DNA of 64,000 nt, taken from positions 186,001 to 250,000 of the forward strand of contig JBMONC010000053.1 of assembly GCA_049324875.1 (NCBI GenBank). The letters run 5' to 3'. The position numbers and the translations under genes are program-made. The DNA is from JAWLHU01 sp049324875. GTDB lineage: Bacteria > Bacillota > Sulfobacillia > Symbiobacteriales > Symbiobacteriaceae. The notes below the pieces were generated by a model, which saw only the letters and a program-made list of their open reading frames with translations, searched no databases and was not told the DNA's origin. Positions 55,032 to 64,000 of the stretch are shown one piece after another; position 1 is the stretch's first letter, and each line of letters opens with the position of its first letter.

Positions 55032-55844
55032 GTGAGTGTTGGCTTCATTGGCATGGGCAACATGGGCCAGATGCTGGTGGCAGCGCTGGCGCGTTCAGGC
55101 GTTGTGCAGCCCGGCGAGATCGTGATCAGCAACCGAAGCCCCGAGAAGCTCGACATGGTCGCCGGACGGGTGCCCGGAGTGCAGAAGGCGCTGACCAACA
55201 GCGACCTGGCCCGCCGGTGTGAAACCATCTTCCTCTGCATGAAACCAGGTGAGACGCGGGAGGTCCTGGATGAGATCGGGCCTTACATAACCCCCTCGCA
55301 CCTGATCGTAACCATCAACAACACCATCGAGATTCCGATGATCGAACGCAGGGTTCGGGGGCGAGTTGCCAAGGTGATCCCGTCTGTGGTCCAGACGGTG
55401 GGGCGGGGTGGCTCCCTGATCATCTTCGGCTCCCGCTGCCAGGGATCAGACCGGGCCCTGCTGATGCGGCTCTTCGAGGCATTCAGCAAGCCCTTCGTGA
55501 TCGAGGAGGCGCAGGCGCGCGTCGCCTCCGACCTGACCTCCTGCGGCCCGGCCTTCCTCAGCTATGCCTTCCGGGCCCTGGCGGAGGCCGCCCGCCACTA
55601 CCAGCCGGACCTCTCCCGGGAGATGGTGGACGCCATGATCAAGGAGACCGCCAGGGCCACCCTCGAGTTGATGGAGGAGACCGGCTACAGCTTCGACGAC
55701 ATCATCGCCAAGGTCTCCACCCCCGGCGGGGTGACGGCGGACGGGATCAAGGTGATGGATGAGCTCTTCAGCGGGCTCTGGGAGCAAGTGATCGAGACCA
55801 CGATCCAGAAGGAAAACGCCAAGCGGGAGAAGATCGAGCTGTAG
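55032..55844 (+). CDS. comER: ComER-like pyrroline-5-carboxylate reductase family protein
   Basis: A 270-residue NADP-binding protein: GFIGMGNMGQMLVAALARSG (Rossmann start), NRSPEKLDMVAGRVPGVQ, FLCMKPGETREVLDEI, RVAKVIPSVVQTVGRGGSLI and the dimerisation domain with STPGGVTADGIKVMDELFSG. The overall family is ProC; the VIPSVVQ and GGSLIIFG features fit ComER, which influences sporulation and biofilm entry in Bacillus. GTG at 55032 follows GGGAGGG by about 9 bases. It is divergent from prfB. ProC activity is not excluded. Confidence 0.82.
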   Translation: MSVGFIGMGNMGQMLVAALARSGVVQPGEIVISNRSPEKLDMVAGRVPGVQKALTNSDLARRCETIFLCMKPGETREVLDEIGPYITPSHLIVTINNTIEIPMIERRVRGRVAKVIPSVVQTVGRGGSLIIFGSRCQGSDRALLMRLFEAFSKPFVIEEAQARVASDLTSCGPAFLSYAFRALAEAARHYQPDLSREMVDAMIKETARATLELMEETGYSFDDIIAKVSTPGGVTADGIKVMDELFSGLWEQVIETTIQKENAKREKIEL

Positions 55845-55852
55845 GCCGCGAA

Positions 55853-55887
55853 AAGACCCTGCGGGTTGGCATCCGCAGGGTCTTGCA
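55853..55887. terminator. Bidirectional terminator between comER and secA
   Basis: A 12-bp perfect stem (55853-55864 with 55873-55884) with a short loop between convergent genes, flanked by AAAA on the left and CTTGC on the right. Confidence 0.82.
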
Positions 55888-55893
55888 ATCCGG

Positions 55894-58602
<2,709 letters not shown>

Positions 58603-58654
58603 GCTTACACCTTCTTCGTTAAACTGCCAGCTGCGCTGGCGCCATAGCGAAACA

Positions 58655-58701
58655 CCCGGTCGATGGGTAAGGACTCATCACTAGGACTCATCCCGACCGG
58701 G
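58655..58701 (-). promoter_or_regulatory. Stem-loop in the secA leader
   Basis: An 8-bp perfect outer stem (58655-58662 with 58694-58701) encloses two copies of the motif GATGAGTCC on the minus strand. It lies about 55 bases before the secA start. It is not a typical terminator because no T-run follows. Function unknown. Confidence 0.45.
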
Positions 58702-58844
58702 CGTTGGTTCGCGATTCGGTAGAGTATCCGCGATATTTTAGCACGTTCAGTGCGGACAAGCAACGAAGGTACCCAGGTGTTGGCAGAAAGCAGCGACAAA
58801 ATCGCTGGAAGGAAGCCGGCGATGGAAAGGCGGATCCAAGCCGC

Positions 58845-59987
58845 TTAGCTCTTGGAAAAGAGCCTGGCACGGCTCCGGGCGGGGCCCCCACGCAGCTGGA
58901 TCGCCCGGTCGACCATCAGCCACAGGCCGCCCGAGACCATGGAGTGGCCGCCCAGGACCACCGGTACCCGGCAGTTGAGCGCCGCCCGGGTGAACTCCCG
59001 CACAAACGGGTCCTGAATCTGCTGCGGCAGGCCCAGGTCGGAGTGAAACCGATCCCACTCACTCACCTGCCGGCCCCGGTTGGCGAAGAGCACCCGCGTG
59101 TCAAAGAAGACAGCGTCGCAGACCCGGGCCAGCTGATCAAAGAACCGCTCGGGACCCAGCACCTCGAGCAGGTCGCCGATCAGCGTGGTCACCTTGCCCT
59201 CGGCCTCCCGGCCGGTCGCCTTCATGCCCCGCTCCTCGGAGTAGACCCGGAGCCGGACCCGCAGATTCTTGTTGAAGTGGTCGATGATCGGCGTCCCCAC
59301 CCGCCCGATCAGCCCCACCTCCGGCAGCTCCCCTGCCAGCAGGTCGGCGGCGGCCTGAAGCCGTCCGGCCGGCCAGGTAACCGCCTTGAGGGCGGCCCGT
59401 GTCCGGGGACCGCCCAGGCCCGAGAGGCCCAGCGTGAGGAAGTCCGTCGGCGTGTCCAGATCGAAGTGGATCCCGGCGGAGTTGGGGATCAGCACCTTCT
59501 CCATGCCCGTCTCCCGGAGGAGCCAGCCCAGGAGGTTGTCGTTCTCCGGGGGTTCGATTCGCTCCAGATGGTGAGCCGGGCTCCAGGCGACCAGATCGAC
59601 CGACTGGAGGTTGTTCACTACCACGCAGGGGGCATGCTTCTCCATCGCCTCCAGCACCCAGGCGATCTCTGCCGGGCTGATCAGCGGCAGCGCCGCCCCG
59701 CTCAGGTAGATGACGCCGTCGGCGCCGCTCGCACGAACCACCTGTTGGAGCGTCCGGCCAAAGTGGAAGGGTGCGACGGTGCGGGTATCGAAAATGCGGG
59801 CGCCCAAGCGCTCACCGGCGCGGGCAAGCGACGGGAAGTTGGTGGCGAGGATGACCTCATCGAGGCCCGCCGCCCGGTACTTCTCCACCGTGTCCAGGGT
59901 GATCGCATGGCGCAGCCCGGTGATCGTCTCCTGCAGTTCATTCTGGGCAGGGGTGCCGCCCTCGAAGATAATGGCAGCCCGGCGCAA
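58845..59987 (-). CDS. Uncharacterised protein with nucleotidyltransferase-like N-terminus
   Basis: A 380-residue soluble protein. The first 200 residues follow a nucleotidyltransferase-like pattern: IIFEGGTPAQNELQETITGL, ITLDTVEKYRAAGLDEVILA, GADGVIYLSGAALPLISPAE and HFDLDTPTDFLTLGLSG. The usual GGxSxRxG loop is absent, so catalysis is uncertain. The C-terminal half (GRVGTPIIDHFNKNLRVRLR, VFFDTRVLFANRG, VPVVLGGHSMVSGGLWLMVD) is not recognised. Single-gene unit. The function should be left open. Confidence 0.6.
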   Translation of the reverse strand: MRRAAIIFEGGTPAQNELQETITGLRHAITLDTVEKYRAAGLDEVILATNFPSLARAGERLGARIFDTRTVAPFHFGRTLQQVVRASGADGVIYLSGAALPLISPAEIAWVLEAMEKHAPCVVVNNLQSVDLVAWSPAHHLERIEPPENDNLLGWLLRETGMEKVLIPNSAGIHFDLDTPTDFLTLGLSGLGGPRTRAALKAVTWPAGRLQAAADLLAGELPEVGLIGRVGTPIIDHFNKNLRVRLRVYSEERGMKATGREAEGKVTTLIGDLLEVLGPERFFDQLARVCDAVFFDTRVLFANRGRQVSEWDRFHSDLGLPQQIQDPFVREFTRAALNCRVPVVLGGHSMVSGGLWLMVDRAIQLRGGPARSRARLFSKS

Positions 59988-60074
59988 GGCAATAGCCTCC
60001 TCGTGATGATTCCGCCTCGAACGGGCTTACATATTCCATTCGCGCCGACCGCTTCCCTTTGTGCCGGGGCGAAA

Positions 60075-60102
60075 AGCCCCGCGGCCGGTTGGCCGCGGGG
60101 CT
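60075..60102 (-). terminator. Terminator of hpf
   Basis: A 12-bp perfect stem (60075-60086 with 60091-60102) with a 4-base loop and TTTCG on the minus strand, 19 bases after the hpf stop. Confidence 0.85.
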
Positions 60103-60120
60103 GTTAAGCGGGGTATTTCC

Positions 60121-60660
60121 CTAGTACTCCGGCTCCAGCAGGCCATAGTCCCCGTCCCGACGCCGATAGACAACGTTCACCCGATTGGTGTCGCTGTTGA
60201 CGAAGACGAAGAAATCATGGGAGACCAGGTCCATCTGCAGAATGGCCTCGTCGACCGTCAGCGGCTTCACCGGGAAGCGCTTGGTCTTGACGACCCGGCC
60301 ATCCAGCTCACCGGCCATCTCATCATCCGGCGTGGCGGCCTCGATGTCTGCATCCCCGGCCGGCACGGCATCCTTGCGGCGGCGGAGTCGGGCCCGGTAC
60401 TTCTGGACCTGCTTCTCCAGCTTGTCAGCCACCAGGTCGATCGAGGCGTACATGTCGCCGGTTGCCTCCTCGCCACGGAGGAGCAAGCCGTTCAGGCCGG
60501 CGGTCACCTCCACGATGTGGCGGCCCCGCTCCACGTAGAGGTTGACCTGCGCGTTAACCGGGTAATCAACAAACTTCTCGATCTTCCCAAGCTTCTTCTC
60601 CACGTACTCGCGAAGGGCGCCGGTAATCTCGATATTTTTTCCGCGTACTGCAACCTGCAT
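60121..60660 (-). CDS. hpf: Ribosome hibernation promoting factor, long form
   Basis: A 179-residue protein. The N-terminal RaiA/HPF domain (1-105) has VAVRGKNIEITGALREYVEK, ERGRHIVEVTAGLNGLLLRG and YASIDLVADKLEKQVQKYRA. An acidic linker is followed by the long-form C-terminal dimerisation domain with VKTKRFPVKPLTVDEAILQM and FFVFVNSDTNRVNVVYRRRDG. Long HPF makes 100S ribosome dimers in stationary phase. ATG 60660 follows GGGAGGAA by 8 bases. Confidence 0.96.
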   Translation of the reverse strand: MQVAVRGKNIEITGALREYVEKKLGKIEKFVDYPVNAQVNLYVERGRHIVEVTAGLNGLLLRGEEATGDMYASIDLVADKLEKQVQKYRARLRRRKDAVPAGDADIEAATPDDEMAGELDGRVVKTKRFPVKPLTVDEAILQMDLVSHDFFVFVNSDTNRVNVVYRRRDGDYGLLEPEY

Positions 60661-60923
60661 AGCGCCAATTCCTCCCATCTCGAGAGGCATGATCCCTCTC
60701 AGGGTCTTAACCTATTTCCCGCTTGGCACGGAGTTTCCCTGCCGATCGCGCGACCGGCCGTTCCGCTTTCAATGGTACCCCACGAGAATCGCTCTCAGAA
60801 TGGCGCTAAGAGAGGAAAAACGGCCTCTGGGCCAGGCGCCGGCTTCTCGGTCGGACGCCCTAGACCCCCGGGCCCGGACCCGAGAGCTTTGGCTTCTTTC
60901 CACAGGAATGTGAACAGAAATCC

Positions 60924-60984
60924 TGTGGATACTGAGGATAACTCTGTTGATAACGCCTCGCACAAGGGTTACTTGTGGGGATAA
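60924..60984. promoter_or_regulatory. Cluster of DnaA-box-like sequences
   Basis: In the 477-base gap between hpf and fliW, TGTGGATAC (60924-60932) and TGTTGATAA (60945-60953) each differ by one base from TGTGGATAA, and TGTGGGGATAA (60974-60984) has a two-base insertion. All face the same way. The remainder of the gap contains the divergent promoters, which I could not define. Confidence 0.3.
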
Positions 60985-61137
60985 CTTGTGGACGCGCCAT
61001 TGATCTCCGCAGTGGCCGGAAGAAGCAGGCAAGCCGTCCTCCCGCGGAGAAAGGTAGACGGTGCATGGGTGAACCACAATACTAAGGCCGCCACCCTCCT
61101 CTGCGAGGCATCCGCGGCAGTTCGGAGGCATCGTATC

Positions 61138-61560
61138 ATGAGTGAGATCCCCGCTGAAAGGCAGGCAGAGGCTGAGGAGAAGGTGTTTGAGTTCCCGGCA
61201 GGGCTGTTCGGATTCCCCACGGTGAAACGGTATATCGTCGAAGAGATCCCCGGGGGCGGCGACATCTTCAAGCAGTTGGTCGCCCTCGATGATCCCGATC
61301 TGGCCTTTACCCTTGTCTTTCCCTTCCCCCTCTTTCCCGAGTACGCCCCGGATATCCCCGATGAGGAACTCCGGGAGGTGGGGGCCGAGAGCACGGAGCA
61401 GATCCTGCTCTACGCCATCGCCAATGTCCCCCAGCAGTTCAAGGAAGCGACGGCGAACCTGCGTGCACCGCTCATCTTCAACCCCTTCACCCGGAAGGGG
61501 CGGCAACTGATTTTGACCGACGATCGGTACACTACCCGTGAGCGCCTGTTCAAGGTCTAG
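61138..61560 (+). CDS. fliW: Flagellar assembly factor FliW
   Basis: A 140-residue FliW: FEFPAGLFGFPTVKRYIVEE at the start, the VALDDPDLAFTLVFPFPLFP core, ILLYAIANVPQQF and LRAPLIFNPFTRKGRQLILT, DDRY at the end. FliW binds flagellin and CsrA and relieves CsrA repression of flagellin translation. ATG 61138 follows GGAGG by 9 bases. csrA starts 28 bases downstream, the conserved partner-switch pair. Confidence 0.95.
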   Translation: MSEIPAERQAEAEEKVFEFPAGLFGFPTVKRYIVEEIPGGGDIFKQLVALDDPDLAFTLVFPFPLFPEYAPDIPDEELREVGAESTEQILLYAIANVPQQFKEATANLRAPLIFNPFTRKGRQLILTDDRYTTRERLFKV

Positions 61561-61588
61561 CTGATCCTCCGGGATAAGGAGGCTTCCT

Positions 61589-61870
61589 ATGCTTGTCCTT
61601 ACGAGACGACTAAACGAGTCGATCCTCATTGGGGAAGATATCGAGATCCAGATTGTGCACGTGCGGGGATCAGGCGCCCAGGCCGTCGTTCGCATTGGGA
61701 TCTCGGCGCCCAAGCACGTGACCGTGCTGCGCAAGGAGGTCTACGATGAGGTCGTGGCCGCCAACCAGCAGGCGCGCAAGGCGCAGGCCGCCCTGCCGGC
61801 CGAACTGCTGCGGGCCGTGGGAGAGCAGAGCCCGGGGGTGAAGCCCGAGGGCGAAGAGCCCGCTGAGTAG
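61589..61870 (+). CDS. csrA: Carbon storage regulator CsrA
   Basis: A 93-residue RNA-binding protein: MLVLTRRLNESILIGEDIEI at the start, VRIGISAPKHVTVLRKEVYD in the middle, with the conserved Leu4, Arg6 and the late Arg of the helix region. The tail after residue 60 is longer than in E. coli CsrA, as in other Bacillota. A GGAGG lies 7 bases before ATG. It represses translation by blocking GGA-containing leaders and is antagonised by FliW. Confidence 0.96.
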   Translation: MLVLTRRLNESILIGEDIEIQIVHVRGSGAQAVVRIGISAPKHVTVLRKEVYDEVVAANQQARKAQAALPAELLRAVGEQSPGVKPEGEEPAE

Positions 61871-61872
61871 GT

Positions 61873-62634
61873 TCAGCCATGCTGGTGCGCCAGCGCGTCC
61901 ACAGGCATGTCCGAGACGGCCAGCACCGCAAGATCGACCTGCCGTGCCCCGGTCCGCCGGAGCACCTGGGCTGCCGCCGAGGCGGTCGCACCGGTGGTCA
62001 GAACGTCATCCACCAGCAGGATGCGCCGGCCGGCCCAGGGCGGGGCCACCTGACGGCGGAGGCTGAAGGCCTGTCGAAGGTTGTTCAGCCGTGCCTGACG
62101 GTCCAGCTTGGCCTGATGACCGGTGGGGCGCAGGCGAACCAGCACCCCCTCCACGACGGTGAGCCCGAGGACTTCGGCCAGGCCGCCGCCGATCAAAGCG
62201 GCCTGGTTGTAGCCCCGCTCCCGCAGGCGGGAGACGTGCAGCGGCACAGGCACCACCAGCTCGTACCGGGCCGGGATCTGCCTGGCCAGCCGCCGCCCCA
62301 ACTGGGTGCCAAGCTCGCCCCGGCTGTTGAACTTGAGGTGGTGAATCGCCTCACGCAGCGCCCCCCGGTGAAGCCCCAGCGCCCAGACCTTCCCGAAGGG
62401 GGGCGGGGATTCGCAGGCAGCGCAGAGGCCGCCCCCGCCGGCCAGGGGCCTCTCGCAGTTGGTGCACCGGTTCTCGCCGGGCGTGAATCCCATGGAGTCC
62501 CAGCAAGGCGCACAGACCGGCACCCGCTCCGCCGCCGGCCCCCCGGGGCAGTTCAACCGGGCCTCGCAGAGCAGGCAGGTGGTGCGTGGTGGCCAGAGCA
62601 AGTCCATCAAACCCTCAAGAAAAAGTCTGAGCAA
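61873..62634 (-). CDS. comF: ComF-family phosphoribosyltransferase-like protein
   Basis: A 253-residue protein. Two N-terminal zinc-binding Cys clusters (TTCLLCEARLNC..VCAPCWDSM and NRCTNCERPL..LCAACESPP) are followed by a PRTase-like domain: LKFNSRGELGTQLGRRLA, LVVPVPLHVSRLRERGYNQA, and the PRPP loop ILLVDDVLTTGATASAAAQV. ComF acts in DNA uptake during transformation, downstream of helicase ComFA in Bacillus. It is convergent with csrA with only 2 bases between stops. Confidence 0.93.
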   Translation of the reverse strand: MLRLFLEGLMDLLWPPRTTCLLCEARLNCPGGPAAERVPVCAPCWDSMGFTPGENRCTNCERPLAGGGGLCAACESPPPFGKVWALGLHRGALREAIHHLKFNSRGELGTQLGRRLARQIPARYELVVPVPLHVSRLRERGYNQAALIGGGLAEVLGLTVVEGVLVRLRPTGHQAKLDRQARLNNLRQAFSLRRQVAPPWAGRRILLVDDVLTTGATASAAAQVLRRTGARQVDLAVLAVSDMPVDALAHQHG

Positions 62635-62670
62635 ACAGAGCCCCTCCTTCTGGAAGGATTCGCCATTCGC

Positions 62671-63072
62671 TCAGCTTTTTCCTCTTTCTACCATACATGG
62701 ACTCAGATCGACCATCACCACCAGCGGGGCCTGGGTAACGGAGCGGGCGGTCGCCAGTATCTTGGCGTGGTCCGCCGGCTCGAGGCGGAAGAACCGGGCG
62801 TGTTCATAGTCAATCGCCAGGCGTTCCAGAATGGCAGCCGACTCATCGGCGGAGCCGAGGTCCACCAGCACCAGCCCGCTGCTCTCCTCCCGGGCCAGGC
62901 TGCGCACCACCCCCTCGACCCGGTCGGCCTGGTCGCGGACCAGAACGAGGTAGGCCACCCCTACCGGCGGCCGCCGGAGGTAACGGAAGAGAGCAACAAG
63001 GTGGAGCACGGCGTGGACCGAGCCATAGACCACCATGGCCATGGCTGCCCAAAAGGCCGCCTTCTCCCACAT
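62671..63072 (-). CDS. Small membrane protein with truncated glycosyltransferase-like domain
   Basis: A 133-residue protein. An N-terminal helix (AAFWAAMAMVVYGSVHAVLH) is followed by a Rossmann-like half domain (GVAYLVLVRDQADRVEGVVR, GLVLVDLGSADESAAILERL, PLVVMVDLSPC). The DLGSxDxS segment resembles the nucleotide-sugar loop of GT2 enzymes, but the catalytic half is missing, so it is unlikely to be an active transferase. ATG 63072 follows GGAGGAGGGA. Bacillota genomes often have such short proteins near metK or comF. Function unknown. Confidence 0.6.
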   Translation of the reverse strand: MWEKAAFWAAMAMVVYGSVHAVLHLVALFRYLRRPPVGVAYLVLVRDQADRVEGVVRSLAREESSGLVLVDLGSADESAAILERLAIDYEHARFFRLEPADHAKILATARSVTQAPLVVMVDLSPCMVERGKS

Positions 63073-63109
63073 GGGAATCCCTCCTCCGTTCCCAACATAT
63101 GACGCGCGC

Positions 63110-63145
63110 AAAACGCCCGCTCCTTCCAAGAAGGGCGGGCGTTTT
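63110..63145. terminator. Bidirectional terminator after metK
   Basis: An 11-bp perfect stem (63110-63120 with 63135-63145) continues inward with further pairs and has A4/T4 tracts at both ends. It ends metK transcription on the minus strand. Confidence 0.88.
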
Positions 63146-63157
63146 GGGATGCTCCTC

Positions 63158-64000
63158 TTACTCCCCGAGACCCGCCTGGCGGCGGAGTTCGGCGGCCTTG
63201 TCGGTCCGCTCCCAGGGCAGGTCCACATCGGTGCGGCCGAAATGGCCGTACGCAGCCGTCTGGCGGTAGATGGGACGGCGCAGGTCCAGATCGCGGATGA
63301 TCGCGGCCGGGCGCAGGTCAAAGTTCTTCTGGACCAGCTCGGCGATCTTCTCGTCGCTGACCTTGCCGGTGCCGAAGGTGGTAACCAGCACCGATACGGG
63401 CCGGGCCACGCCAATGGCGTAGGCCAGCTGCACCTCGCACTTGGAGGCCAGTCCGGCGGCGACGATGTTCTTGGCCACGTAGCGGGCGGCGTAGGCGCCG
63501 GAGCGATCCACCTTGGTAGGATCCTTGCCGGAGAAGGCGCCGCCGCCATGACGGGCGTAGCCGCCATAGGTGTCGACGATGATCTTCCGCCCGGTCAGAC
63601 CGGTGTCACCCTGGGGCCCGCCGATCACGAAGCGGCCCGACGGATTGACGAAATACTTGGTGGTGTCGGTCAGGAGGCGGCGGTCCACCACCTCGGCGAT
63701 CACATGCTCGATGATGTCCTTGCGGATCTGCTCCTGGGTGGTGTCCGGGTCATGCTGGGTGGAGACGACGATGGTGTCAATGCGGACCGGTCTGCCATTC
63801 TCGTACTCGACGGTCACCTGGGTCTTGCCGTCGGGCCGGAGGTAGGGCAGGGTGCCGTTCTTGCGCACCTGGGAGAGCTGGCGGGCGAGCCGGTGCGCCA
63901 GGCTGATCGGGAGCGGCATCAGTTCGGGGGTCTCGTCGCAAGCGAAACCGAACATCATGCCCTGGTCGCCGGCGCCGATCTCCAGCTCCTTCTCGGTGAC
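63158..64000 (-). CDS. metK: S-adenosylmethionine synthetase, C-terminal part (cut by window end)
   Basis: The frame is open to the last base and covers about 280 of some 395 residues. Visible signatures are EIGAGDQGMMFGFACDET (ATP-binding hexapeptide), PLPISLAHRLARQLSQVRK, FVIGGPQGDTGLTGRKIIVD, YGGYARHGGGAFSGKDPTKV with the P-loop-like GGGAFSGKD, and RSGAYAARYVAKNIVAAGL. MetK makes S-adenosylmethionine from methionine and ATP. The N-terminus lies beyond the window. Confidence 0.97.
   Translation of the reverse strand, partial: VTEKELEIGAGDQGMMFGFACDETPELMPLPISLAHRLARQLSQVRKNGTLPYLRPDGKTQVTVEYENGRPVRIDTIVVSTQHDPDTTQEQIRKDIIEHVIAEVVDRRLLTDTTKYFVNPSGRFVIGGPQGDTGLTGRKIIVDTYGGYARHGGGAFSGKDPTKVDRSGAYAARYVAKNIVAAGLASKCEVQLAYAIGVARPVSVLVTTFGTGKVSDEKIAELVQKNFDLRPAAIIRDLDLRRPIYRQTAAYGHFGRTDVDLPWERTDKAAELRRQAGLGE

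Noticed and set aside
58656..58700. Hammerhead-ribozyme-like GATGAGTCC motifs upstream of secA
   Set aside because: The CUGAUGA core and the GAAA partner are not both present in the needed order, so a hammerhead cannot be supported.

Overview
The window looks like a chromosomal segment of a very GC-rich, spore-forming member of the Bacillota, most like Symbiobacterium. The reasons are Bacillota synteny (ftsE-ftsX-M23 peptidase-ctpB-PDZ protein; csaB-murJ-DUF5693; fliW-csrA), SLH-domain anchoring with csaB, spore-coat-like proteins, a PcrB-type prenyltransferase, ComER and ComF, strong GGAGG ribosome binding sites with frequent GTG/TTG starts, and three genes that only make sense if UGA is read as selenocysteine. 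The genus is inferred from these traits, not from a search. Two runs of 100 N (15377-15476 and 54085-54184) show that this is a scaffolded draft.

Layout. 1-11.7 kb: end of an MFS exporter, an HNH endonuclease, a secreted RCC1/SLH surface protein, an MFS/PAP2 pair, a two-component system, a large secreted phosphodiester-glycosidase protein and an SRPBCC protein. 11.8-19.2 kb: a redox district with three predicted selenoproteins (DUF1573-rhodanese lipoprotein, FrnE-type DsbA, PCYCGC protein), a small Cys-rich protein, CcdA, a thioredoxin and a metal/arsenical-type permease, plus a TetR regulator and an ABC-F protein with a leader-peptide attenuator. 19.3-23.7 kb: an unknown zinc-ribbon protein, HrpB and a decayed Crp fragment. 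23.7-28.0 kb: a cobalamin operon (cbrT, broken ferredoxin, cobQ, cobO, pduX-like) behind a B12 riboswitch. 28.2-36.8 kb: a tatA-like gene, dienelactone hydrolase, a DinB relic, uvrB, pcrB and an oppABC-type peptide transporter.

The most notable locus is 37.0-40.7 kb. A Cys-rich spore-coat-like gene is split into a 24-codon 5' piece (39812-39886) and a 3' piece (37067-37561) by a 2265-bp element. The element carries an intact large serine recombinase and one cargo gene and is bounded by 15-bp direct repeats (14/15 identical). Exact recombination between the repeats restores one continuous reading frame that matches an intact paralogue just upstream (40039-40698). A SigK-like promoter precedes the 5' piece. 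This is the architecture of the sigK skin element and related sporulation-excised elements, in a very small form and in a host gene I do not recognise from described cases.

40.8-64 kb: cell-envelope and housekeeping genes. These are a MinJ-like PDZ protein, CtpB-type protease, LytM/EnvC-like hydrolase activator and FtsEX, which together control septal murein hydrolysis; RDD protein, phosphoesterase, TagA-type glycosyltransferase, CsaB, MurJ and DUF5693, which together assemble cell-wall polymers and pyruvylate the SLH receptor; prfB with its programmed frameshift but cut by the second gap; comER, secA, an unknown transferase-like gene, hpf, fliW-csrA, comF, a small membrane protein and the 3' part of metK.
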